A stretch of 33,079 nucleotides of DNA from an uncultured Porphyromonadaceae bacterium (GTDB lineage: Bacteria; Bacteroidota; Bacteroidia; Bacteroidales; Muribaculaceae). A program made the position numbers and the translations under genes. Below are positions 8,410-14,559 of the stretch, in pieces. The notes below the pieces were generated by a model. The model searched no databases and had not been told where the DNA came from. It was given only the letters and a program-made list of their open reading frames with translations. The DNA is taken from contig CALKRW010000011.1 in NCBI GenBank assembly GCA_937989585.1, positions 1-33,079 on the forward strand, written 5' to 3'. Each line of letters opens with the position of its first letter. The stretch's first letter is position 1.

Positions 8410-8994
8410 ATGGCCATATATGGATACGTACTCAACGAAGCAAGCGACGATACCTTTAAGCTGATGAAGGATTTCGGCTGTTGCCGCATATTTAAGGAAG
8501 CGAAATACGATGAGTTGTCAAGACCCCAGCGTAGACTGCTCTTCAAAAAGCTAAAAGCCGAGGATTGCATAGTGATTCCCCGACTCAGTCATCTTGTGCG
8601 CGAGTGCGCAAACCTCTCGGCTCTTCTCCAGTTCTGTCATCTACGCAACATCAGGCTTGTCTCGATCAACGACAGGATTGACACCGGCGGAATACTCTTC
8701 GGAGAAGTCTCTGACCGAAATCTTATAAGCGCATTCCGGCAGTTCCCCTTCGATGTCAACTCCATAAAAAGGGAGCTTGGTGAAGAGAAACTGCATGAAG
8801 TCAGCACCACGAATAGAGCCAAGGAGAAGCGGATGAAACGTGATGAGCAGGTTATAAATATGTACCTCTCCGGCCTGACAGTCGAAGATATACGAAAGGT
8901 GATGAGCGTAGGAAAGACCACGCTCTACCGGATTTTGAAGATGAACAATATTGCCTGTCAGCGGTCCGGATACGTAAAGACTACCGACGGATGA
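8410..8994 (+). CDS. Serine-recombinase-family protein lacking the catalytic serine
   Basis: 194 residues with the resolvase/invertase layout: a beta1 strand AIYGYV, a GC..IF.E segment, an RPQRRLLFKKLKAEDCIVIPRL helix-strand, SINDRID, and a C-terminal Hin-like helix-turn-helix (about residues 140-185: RDEQVINMYLSGLTVEDIRK with TTLYRILK). In active enzymes the first strand reads YxRVSTxxQ with the nucleophile Ser. Here the equivalent is GYVLNEASDD, so both the Arg and Ser positions are changed. The LDRLxR motif reads RLSHLVR, retaining only the last Arg. It is therefore probably a DNA-binding regulator and not a recombinase. Its stop lies only a few bases from a MITE-like insertion. Confidence 0.75.
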   Translation: MAIYGYVLNEASDDTFKLMKDFGCCRIFKEAKYDELSRPQRRLLFKKLKAEDCIVIPRLSHLVRECANLSALLQFCHLRNIRLVSINDRIDTGGILFGEVSDRNLISAFRQFPFDVNSIKRELGEEKLHEVSTTNRAKEKRMKRDEQVINMYLSGLTVEDIRKVMSVGKTTLYRILKMNNIACQRSGYVKTTDG

Positions 8995-9002
8995 TGCGTC
9001 GG

Positions 9003-9186
9003 CGAGAGCACTGAAAAAGTCCCCATTTTTTGAAACCGTGTATCATTTTGCAAAACATGGGTTGACAATTAACAAGTATTCACATTTGAAAATCGGCATA
9101 AATAGCCTATTTTGAGTAAATTTCAATGATTTACGGCTATGTGGTGTAACAAAATGAAACCCCAGTTTACTTTTTCAGTGCTCTCG
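9003..9186. mobile_element. 184-bp MITE-like element with 18-bp perfect terminal inverted repeats
   Basis: CGAGAGCACTGAAAAAGT at 9003-9020 is the exact reverse complement of 9169-9186. The hexamer CGTCGG flanks the element directly on both sides (8997-9002 and 9187-9192), as expected of a target-site duplication. The interior is AT-rich and encodes no transposase, so this is a non-autonomous element or a collapsed insertion sequence. The right end supplies the last codons of the small leftward gene starting at 9440. The parental transposase family is not determined here. Confidence 0.85.
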
Positions 9187-9440
9187 CGTCGGCGTCTTAC
9201 TACACTCGGAATTGTGTCAATGAATGTTGGAACAGTCTCCGGCGGCGAGTACATCTGCTTCTCGATCGCCTCAGTCATGACGGTGTCGATTGCCTGGACT
9301 TTCGGATAGTATTCGTCGACCTTTGTGGCGAGTTCATTGACGGCGTGCTTGCCCCTATGATAGACATAGAGGCCGTCGCCGATGATGTTGTTGCCCTCCA
9401 CAAGTATGTAGAGGAACAGGATGATGAGTATCTTTTTCAT
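9123..9440 (-). CDS. Small membrane-anchored protein, C-terminus rewritten by a MITE
   Basis: 105 residues: an N-terminal hydrophobic anchor (MKKILIILFLYILVEG), then a soluble charged stretch ending in four arginines at residues ~82-85. Codons after 9187 lie inside the MITE-like element and encode ESTEKVNWGF... to the stop at 9123. Rejoining the flanks with one copy of the duplicated hexamer predicts an ancestral ending VVRRRRIIRR with a stop at 8983-8981, overlapping the 3' end of the convergent recombinase homologue. It is the last gene of the operon headed by leader R1. Function unknown. Confidence 0.6.
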   Translation of the reverse strand: MKKILIILFLYILVEGNNIIGDGLYVYHRGKHAVNELATKVDEYYPKVQAIDTVMTEAIEKQMYSPPETVPTFIDTIPSVVRRRRESTEKVNWGFILLHHIAVNH

Positions 9441-9453
9441 TGTTGTCTGATGT

Positions 9454-9696
9454 TTAGGGATTTCGATAGATGACGGTGCAGTCGATTACTTCACAGCCGA
9501 GGCTTCCTATCCAAGGGTAATAGGTGAAATACGGCTGCTACTCTTCTTCAACTGACGGAGGACTGACTATTGCTACTCCCAGCTCACGGAACAGGGAGTC
9601 AACTTCGTTGACCTCCTGCTCGGTGATACCGGTGGAGTCGCCATTGATAATGTAGCCAAGCAAATGGGTCGACACCTTCTCAATGCTTTTCTCCAT
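9454..9696 (-). pseudogene. 80-codon small ORF interrupted by an in-frame amber codon
   Basis: The frame from ATG (9696-9694) encodes 52 residues, MEKSIEKVSTHLLGYIINGD onward to VEEE, then a TAG at 9540-9538. The same frame continues for 27 protein-like codons (QPYFTYYPWIGSLGCEVIDC to the end YRNP) and closes with TAA at 9456-9454. The post-TAG segment, with its P-F-x-G-LGC-V-DC pattern, looks like the conserved tail of small proteins found in Bacteroidales mobile elements. A point nonsense mutation, a sequencing error or amber read-through could explain it. Other genes in the window use TAG as a normal stop, so recoding is not general. It sits between two genes of the R1 operon. Confidence 0.65.
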
Positions 9697-9701
9697 AGCG
9701 T

Positions 9702-9947
9702 TTACTCTTTGATAGTGTGTTCCTCGATGCCCACAGTATAGCCGTAGCCATCCTCATTACGCCATTCGCGGCACGTTTCGACATCGACAATGGCTTCTCC
9801 CTCACCTTCAAAGTTCTCTGCGGCTTCCTCGACAGCCACCGCCATAGCGGTCTTGGCTTTGTCGAAGTCGTCATAGAGTGCATGGGTGTCGGTGATGCTT
9901 TCTGCTGAGTATTCAATCAGCGAGGTCACAAGATAGAATTTCTTCAT
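9702..9947 (-). CDS. Small acidic hypothetical protein
   Basis: 81 residues, acidic. The start MKKFYLVTSLIEYSAESITD gives one N-terminal strand, followed by a helix rich in Ala/Glu (AKTAMAVAVEEAAENF) and a final YTVGIEEHTI strand. No catalytic residues are evident. It starts 20 bp after the stop of the preceding gene and ends 5 bp before the amber-interrupted ORF. Small size, charge and position fit an accessory or anti-host protein carried by a mobile element, but that is inference. Confidence 0.65.
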   Translation of the reverse strand: MKKFYLVTSLIEYSAESITDTHALYDDFDKAKTAMAVAVEEAAENFEGEGEAIVDVETCREWRNEDGYGYTVGIEEHTIKE

Positions 9948-9967
9948 AGCTGTTGGTGTTTGGGTGA

Positions 9968-10240
9968 TTAAATCAAAGGAATGTATCGTCCGTTTTCTTT
10001 GAGGAAGTCGAGCATAGCCTTGGCTTCATCATGAGCGGCTTGGTTGCGAGGGTCGGTGGCATAGTCGTCTGCTCCGATTACCTCAATTATTGCCTTGTAG
10101 AGCTTGTAGACGTTCTGCTGGAGAGTGCGGTGCATCATAGGTACTTCCGCTGCCACCTTCTTGGGATTGAAGGAGAAGTTGTTGACTGCGTTTTCGATGG
10201 CCTCCGCAAGTTCTTTTTCGTTCATACGGTTCATTCGCAT
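9968..10240 (-). CDS. Small helical hypothetical protein, first gene of the R1 operon
   Basis: 90 residues, almost entirely helical, with a short C-terminal strand (ENGRYIPLI). The start at 10240 (MRMNRMNEKELAEAI...) is taken; Met6 at 10225 is equally possible. The region AAHDEAKAMLDFL resembles DNA- or protein-binding helical bundles but no family is recognised. It lies just downstream of leader R1 and leads four small genes transcribed leftward (10240 to 9123). Confidence 0.65.
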   Translation of the reverse strand: MRMNRMNEKELAEAIENAVNNFSFNPKKVAAEVPMMHRTLQQNVYKLYKAIIEVIGADDYATDPRNQAAHDEAKAMLDFLKENGRYIPLI

Positions 10241-10252
10241 TTTAGGTTGAAG

Positions 10253-10451
10253 TTGATTCTTTTCCCTCCGCTTATGCTCCTTCCGGAGCTGTCGTGAGGG
10301 GTTTATTTGCGCATCACAAGGGCATCTGTCAAGGGAGCCAAGGACAAGGTTTTCGTTGGAATTTTACCGAGAATCCGTAAAATCGCTCCGAAACGCCAGC
10401 CTGACCTTGACCATGCTCCCGGATGCCAAACTTCGCGCCATAAACCCCGAC
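10253..10451 (-). repeat. Structured leader/promoter element R1
   Basis: This ~200-bp element lies 13 bp upstream of the leftward operon starting at 10240. Proximal hairpin: CCCTC (10264-10268) with GAGGG (10296-10300), enclosing GCTCC-ttcc-GGAGC (10276-10289), which in leftward RNA has a GGAA tetraloop. Distal hairpin: GGCATC (10321-10326) with GATGCC (10422-10427), GGGAGC (10333-10338) with GCTCCC (10415-10420), then CAAGGT/ACCTTG and an inner TTTTAC/GTAAAA. Leftward TTGACA (10332-10327) and AAATAA (10308-10303), 18 bp apart, resemble a -35/-10 pair. The sequence is clearly homologous to R2. The rest of the gap to 10571 holds only the downstream hairpin at 10535. Confidence 0.75.
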
Positions 10452-10534
10452 GACCGCTCCTGAAAGCCCGCTATAAACATTTATAAAAGAAAGGGAAATA
10501 AATTTTATAAGAGGACAACGACCTCGTGCGGATA

Positions 10535-10559
10535 GGAAGCCCGGCGAAACCGGACTTCC
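10535..10559 (-). terminator. Hairpin at the end of the R2 operon
   Basis: GGAAG-c-CCGG (10535-10544), loop CGAAA, CCGG-a-CTTCC (10550-10559). It follows the stop of the leftward gene at 10572. There is no immediate U tract; a second hairpin (GAGG/CCTC) and T-rich DNA lie further along. Confidence 0.5.
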
Positions 10560-10571
10560 CTTGCAAGCAGG

Positions 10572-10973
10572 TCAATCGAGGGCTTCTTCCTCCCAGTCTT
10601 CGTTTTCGAGGTCTGCGTCAATGAGTGCGTCGAGCAACTCCTTGACCATCGCTTCAACGTCCTCCATATCTTTGATAATTTCCGAAAGACGGTATGGCGC
10701 GCCATTTTTTCCGTGTCCGTCGGGGCCGGCCCAAAGAATTGCTTCCTCGTCAGGGTCATAATTTTCGTAATAGTCATCTATGCTCTTGATAAGGGAGCGC
10801 GGATCACCGTCTGTCATATAAGCCGAAAAGGAAAAGTCCTGGCCTCGGTCGGTGAATTGGGCAAACTCAAGGTCGATTGACTTTGAGTTGCCACGATGTT
10901 CCTCCACCGTCACGCTCCAGCCGTGTTCCTCGGCTATCTCGATGATGCGGTCGATAAGTGCTTGATGCTTCAT
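10572..10973 (-). CDS. Acidic hypothetical protein, third gene of the R2 operon
   Basis: 133 residues using Met at 10973. A longer frame to 11015 exists, but the start at 10973 makes a classic ATGA overlap with the preceding gene's stop (10972-10970). The C-terminal third is extremely acidic (LIDADLENEDWEEEALD), and the middle has strands around DFSFSAYMTDGD. The strong negative charge would fit a DNA-mimic or an inhibitor, but no family is recognised. Translation is probably coupled to the upstream gene. Confidence 0.65.
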   Translation of the reverse strand: MKHQALIDRIIEIAEEHGWSVTVEEHRGNSKSIDLEFAQFTDRGQDFSFSAYMTDGDPRSLIKSIDDYYENYDPDEEAILWAGPDGHGKNGAPYRLSEIIKDMEDVEAMVKELLDALIDADLENEDWEEEALD

Positions 10974-11503
10974 ACTGCTTTCTTTGACGGTTTGTTGAAT
11001 CGGTTGGATTTCCATCCGTAGATGTCGGCCACGTATGGATAGAGTGAGCGTGTACGCTTGCGAAAACCGGCCTCGTCAATCTCAAGATTGTAGATTTGCT
11101 CGGCTATACGTTCCGCTTCCTCACGGTCTTTAGCCACTCGGTAGAGGATATGATGTGTGCCGTCATGGTGGCTCAACCGTCCTCTTACGTTATAGCCGTC
11201 ACCGTACCACTCATTGTCATCTTCCGTCACAGAAAATATATCGTTGATGTTTTGACCGAGGATTTTGAAGCCCTGCCGTCTGCCTCGCCACAGTCCGAGG
11301 TCGGCAAAGGCTATGATGATGCCGTTGACCTGCTTGTCAAGGTTCATACGCTCGTCCGACAGATAGTTGTTGACTACGTCTGCCCATTCGCGGTCGCTCA
11401 CCTTGTAGCCCTCATCCTCCAGATGGTCACGTTGGGCTTCCTCATACTGCGCTCTTGCCTCATCGTCGAGGAAATACTCGCTTGTCCAGATAATCTGTTT
11501 CAT
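10970..11503 (-). CDS. Hypothetical protein, second gene of the R2 operon
   Basis: 177 residues. The start at 11503 (MKQIIWTSEYF) is chosen because the longer frame to 11578 would run into the upstream gene. The protein is rich in charged residues and has a helical N-terminal half (DDEARAQYEEAQRDHLEDEG) and a beta-rich middle (GRLSHHDGTHHILYRVAKDR). I do not recognise a domain. The gene lies 13 bp after the 64-residue gene and overlaps the next gene by 4 bp. Confidence 0.65.
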   Translation of the reverse strand: MKQIIWTSEYFLDDEARAQYEEAQRDHLEDEGYKVSDREWADVVNNYLSDERMNLDKQVNGIIIAFADLGLWRGRRQGFKILGQNINDIFSVTEDDNEWYGDGYNVRGRLSHHDGTHHILYRVAKDREEAERIAEQIYNLEIDEAGFRKRTRSLYPYVADIYGWKSNRFNKPSKKAV

Positions 11504-11516
11504 AATATTTTGGTGG

Positions 11517-11711
11517 TTAGATTGTTGCTTGATTGTAGATGCTTGGTTCACTGGTGACGTTGTAGATATAGGAACCACAGCGCACCAAAAGTGCGTCCAT
11601 GCCGTAATACATCTTCTTCATGCCACGGATGCTTCCGCTCTTGTGGAAGTTTGGAAAGCGAGAGATGCCGCATCGCTTGCCTTGTTCTACTGTCATTTTC
11701 TTTGTCTGCAT
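11517..11711 (-). CDS. Small conserved-type protein, first gene of the R2 operon
   Basis: 64 residues: MQTKKMTVEQGKRCGISRFP onward, with a basic centre (GSIRGMKKMYYGMDALLVRC) and a C-terminal YIYNVTSEPSIY. The composition suggests a small beta-rich protein. It strongly resembles the short proteins common in Bacteroidales integrative elements, though I cannot name a family. It begins ~20 bp downstream of leader R2, whose R1 counterpart heads another set of small genes. Confidence 0.65.
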   Translation of the reverse strand: MQTKKMTVEQGKRCGISRFPNFHKSGSIRGMKKMYYGMDALLVRCGSYIYNVTSEPSIYNQATI

Positions 11712-11729
11712 AGTCGAGAAATTTATAGA

Positions 11730-11925
11730 TTGATTCTTTCCCTCACTTTCCAGCTCCTTTCGGAGCCGTCCGCGAGGGATTTATTTGCGCATTTCAAGGG
11801 CATCGTCAAGGGAGCCAAGGACAAGGTTCGCAGAGATGATTTTCCGGAACGGCAAAATCTCTCCGCGACACGGCTTGACCTTGTCCATGCTCCCTGATGC
11901 CTAACTTCGCGCCCATAAACCCGAC
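11730..11925 (-). repeat. Structured leader/promoter element R2
   Basis: A clear homologue of R1. Proximal hairpin: CCCTC (11740-11744) with GAGGG (11774-11778) around GCTCC-tttc-GGAGC (11753-11766), giving a GAAA tetraloop in leftward RNA. Distal hairpin: GGCATC (11799-11804) with GATGCC (11896-11901), GGGAGC (11810-11815) with GCTCCC (11889-11894), CAAGGT with ACCTTG, and a long imperfect inner stem including TTTTCCG/CGG-AAAA. Differences from R1 in the inner stem keep base pairing. Leftward TTGACG and AAATAA are again 17 bp apart. Confidence 0.75.
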
Positions 11926-12194
11926 CGGGCGGTCTCCGAGGAGAAAATTGCTAAAACAGTCGACGGGAACGATGTATCGCAAAAATCACCACTAAAAAAC
12001 CACAAAAACACCCAGCGCTCTTGCATGATACGATATAAATATCTAATTTTTAGAAAAATAACGATATAGAATATTGTCAGCGAATAGCAGACACATATTA
12101 AAGGAATGTCTACCAGCGTTTGGCGCTGTTAATGTTCCTAATTTTGACTTGAACCGAAAATAGAGGTTCATTAGGATAAAAATGGCGACAACTC
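11926..12194. other. Intergenic DNA between leader R2 and the RloA promoter
   Basis: AT-rich DNA without a gene, between the divergent R2 element and the rightward RloA/RloB operon. It contains two ACGATATA direct repeats about 30 bp apart. It also contains a hairpin CAGCG-tttgg-CGCTG at 12114-12128 framed by GGAA and TTCC. No protein-coding signal was seen. Confidence 0.5.
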
Positions 12195-12225
12195 TTGTAA
12201 ATCTCGGAGATAAGTCCTAAATTTG
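12195..12225 (+). promoter_or_regulatory. Promoter of the RloA-RloB-YjbR operon
   Basis: TTG (12195-12197), 20 bp, TAAATTTG (12218-12225): a full match to the Bacteroidota -33/-7 promoter, about 31 nt before the RloA start. Confidence 0.7.
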
Positions 12226-12255
12226 CAGAAATATCACAAATAATCGAGTTATCTT

Positions 12256-13476
12256 ATGCTCTTGCGGTTTTCTGGAGAGAATTTCCTCTCATTCAAGAAT
12301 GATTTTGAGTTCTCGATGCTGGCAACGGCATTGAAGGAACCTTCAATACCTGAAAATGAAAATATGTTTCCAGGCGGAGAAGCCTTGGGAAACGTCTTAT
12401 GCTCGGCTGCTGTTTATGGCGCAAATGCCTCCGGCAAGTCCAATTTAATAAAGTCTTTGAAGGCCCTCAGGGAATTGGTTCTTCAGTCGGCCGATAGCTT
12501 CGGTAAATCGGATGAAATAGGAGCCATGATGTTCCGCTTCAATACTGAAAGCATTAAGAACCCTCTTATGCTTGAAGTCATTTTTGAAGACAACGGTAGC
12601 ATATTCCGATATGGATGTGAGCTTCTTGGCAATCTAATAAATCGTGAATGGCTATACAGCCGCAACAACCGCAAAAAGGCAAAAGAGGTTGAACTTTTCT
12701 TCCGGGAGAATGGCAATATAACGGCCCATTCATCAATGACCATCACTCGCGACATTGTGAACCGGAACATGGTGCGACCCGATGCTCTTGTGCTTTCTAC
12801 ATCAGGAATTTTCAACGATCCCGTCTGCAGCAGGATTATCAACTGGTTCAAGGCTATGACAGTCATTCAATCCACCGATGACCATGAATTGTGGAAAAAG
12901 GTATCATCCACAATCGATGACGAGCAACTCAGGCGTCGAATAGTGGATTTTGCCCGATACGCAGACTTTGGAATAGACGATATCCAGAAACGTGGCGATG
13001 TGGTCGTCAGTTCCCACATGGTCTATGACGAGGAAGGCAAAGAAGCCGAAATCGCCAGACTGCCCTTAAAGGAGATTGAGTCAGAAGGCACAATCAAGTT
13101 CTTTCAGCTTTCAGCGCCCGTAATCAAGGCTCTTGATGAGGGTACTCTTCTGATTATTGACGAACTTGATGCTCGGATTCATCCTAATCTGACACGCCGG
13201 ATTATCTCGCTTTTCAATTCCCCGGAAACCAATCGTCATGGTGCACAGCTACTTTTTACACTCCATGACGCTGTGGTTCTTAACGAGCATATCTTTCGGC
13301 GTGACCAGATATGGTTCACAGAAAAGGATAACTTCGGAGCATCAAAACTTTTTCCGCTATCCGACTTCAAGGTACGATCCAACTCACCGTTTGCAAAAGA
13401 TTATCTTAACGGAAGATATGGAGCTACACCTATAATCGGCAGTCTCGAGATGATTTTTAATAATGCGGAGGAGTGA
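12256..13476 (+). CDS. RloA/AbiLi-like AAA_21 ABC-type ATPase
   Basis: 406 residues. An ABC-type ATPase of the OLD/RecF-like AAA_21 group. It opens with the typical MLLRFSGENFLSFKNDFEFS. Walker A GANASGKS is at residues 55-62, a signature-like SEGTIKFF at ~275-282, Walker B TLLIIDELDARIHP at ~296-309, and an H-loop histidine near 336 (LFTLHD). This architecture with a following RloB-family gene is the two-component layout of RloAB and of the AbiL abortive-infection system. The ATPase is expected to sense infection and control the nuclease partner. Its stop abuts the RloB start. Confidence 0.85.
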   Translation: MLLRFSGENFLSFKNDFEFSMLATALKEPSIPENENMFPGGEALGNVLCSAAVYGANASGKSNLIKSLKALRELVLQSADSFGKSDEIGAMMFRFNTESIKNPLMLEVIFEDNGSIFRYGCELLGNLINREWLYSRNNRKKAKEVELFFRENGNITAHSSMTITRDIVNRNMVRPDALVLSTSGIFNDPVCSRIINWFKAMTVIQSTDDHELWKKVSSTIDDEQLRRRIVDFARYADFGIDDIQKRGDVVVSSHMVYDEEGKEAEIARLPLKEIESEGTIKFFQLSAPVIKALDEGTLLIIDELDARIHPNLTRRIISLFNSPETNRHGAQLLFTLHDAVVLNEHIFRRDQIWFTEKDNFGASKLFPLSDFKVRSNSPFAKDYLNGRYGATPIIGSLEMIFNNAEE

Positions 13477-13478
13477 AA

Positions 13479-14102
13479 ATGTGTGCAAGATATAATCCCA
13501 GAAAACAGCCCTCGCTAAAACGATCGACCGGGAGTCGTGAACTTAAGAAACGGTTCCTCATAATCTGTGAGGGTGCAAATACCGAACCGGCATATTTCGG
13601 TTCTTTCCGATTGACTTCGGCTGCAATCCGTGTTCTTGGCAGAGGTCGAAGTACATTAGCTTTAGTAAGGGAAGCAATGGCAATCAGAGAGGCAGAAAAT
13701 AAAAAAGGGAACAATTTCGATGAGTCTTGGGTGGTTTTCGACAAGGACGATTTCCCTGCTTCTGATTTTGATTCTGCAATTGCACTTGCTGAGGTCAATG
13801 GCTTTAGGGTGGCTTTTAGTAATCAGGCTTTCGAGCTTTGGTTCCTTATGCATTTCACTCCGATTGCAGGTCATCTTCACAGAAGTGAATATGCACGTCA
13901 ACTCACCAATCTTCTGGGATTCAAATATGACAAGACGGAAGCTGTGGCAAGGAAGATGTATGCCCATTTATTGAGATTGCAGCCTTATGCCGTAGAGAAT
14001 TGCAAGAAACTCGAAAAATTGAAATTTTCATTGGCTCCTTCAGAATCCGAATCCTTCACCACAGTATATCGTCTAGTTGAAGAACTTAACAAGTATCTTT
14101 AA
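13479..14102 (+). CDS. RloB/AbiLii-like TOPRIM-type nuclease
   Basis: 207 residues from ATG at 13479; a GTG at 13473, overlapping the RloA stop as GTGA, is the alternative. After a basic leader the first strand carries FLIICEGANTEPAYF (acidic residues near 33 and 38), the RloB family signature and the equivalent of the TOPRIM glutamate. The second acidic motif is VVFDKDDF near residue 90. RloB-family proteins are putative nucleases paired with RloA ATPases. The stop TAA overlaps the next start by one base, making a tight three-gene operon. The antiphage role is inferred from family precedent. Confidence 0.85.
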   Translation: MCARYNPRKQPSLKRSTGSRELKKRFLIICEGANTEPAYFGSFRLTSAAIRVLGRGRSTLALVREAMAIREAENKKGNNFDESWVVFDKDDFPASDFDSAIALAEVNGFRVAFSNQAFELWFLMHFTPIAGHLHRSEYARQLTNLLGFKYDKTEAVARKMYAHLLRLQPYAVENCKKLEKLKFSLAPSESESFTTVYRLVEELNKYL

Positions 14103-14467
14103 TGGATATCATCGAATTTCGTGAATATTGCCTTGGATTGGGTGAAGTTGAAGAGAGAACACCATTCGGGAAATTCAATGCCAAGTATGATTCAATACTG
14201 GCATTCTATGTCTGCGGGCACATGTTCTGCTTCATCGACATTGAGGATTTCACCTATGTCGATCTAAAAGCGGCGCCGGATATCATAGAAGAACTTAGGA
14301 CGACGAAGACATCGGTAGGCAACCCGATAAACCAGAGTCTCAAACATTGGATAAAAATCGATATAGGAGGTGATGTCTCCGATGCGCAAATCCACGATTT
14401 GGTTAAAGAGGGCTTTCGTATTGTAAAAGAGAAATACTCTTTCTCTGCTTCGCGACGAAAGCGCTAA
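14102..14467 (+). CDS. MmcQ/YjbR-family protein encoded as the third gene of the RloAB operon
   Basis: 121 residues. It has the MmcQ/YjbR fold pattern: an N-terminal helix MDIIEFREYCLGLGEVEERT, then PFGKFNAKYDSILAFYV, a C..IDIEDF.YVDLKAAP strand-turn and the late NPINQSLKHWIKIDIGGD..D..I..LV. Family members are small CyaY-like DNA-binding-fold proteins with no firm biochemical role. The start overlaps the RloB stop (TAATG), so it should be translated with the nuclease. That makes a regulator or accessory role in the defence pair plausible. It could equally be a passenger. Confidence 0.8.
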   Translation: MDIIEFREYCLGLGEVEERTPFGKFNAKYDSILAFYVCGHMFCFIDIEDFTYVDLKAAPDIIEELRTTKTSVGNPINQSLKHWIKIDIGGDVSDAQIHDLVKEGFRIVKEKYSFSASRRKR

Positions 14468-14514
14468 TGCGATTACGCCGAAGGTCCGGCGGAAATTACA
14501 AAAGTAAACCGGCG

Positions 14515-14551
14515 CCATCCGAGGCCGAACCTTTCGGCTCGGTCGGGATGG
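14515..14551. terminator. Hairpin between convergent YjbR-like and PcfJ-like genes
   Basis: CCATCC (14515-14520) pairs with GGATGG (14546-14551). An alternative inner stem CCGAG-GCCGAA/TTCGGC-TCGG also forms. The position between two convergent stops (14467 and 14560) suggests a shared terminator. Confidence 0.5.
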
Positions 14552-14559
14552 TCAGTGGT

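Noticed and set aside
10970..11578. Longer N-terminal form of the second R2-operon gene
   Set aside because: The extra 25 codons overlap the 64-residue upstream gene and have a non-protein-like composition; the start at 11503 is better.
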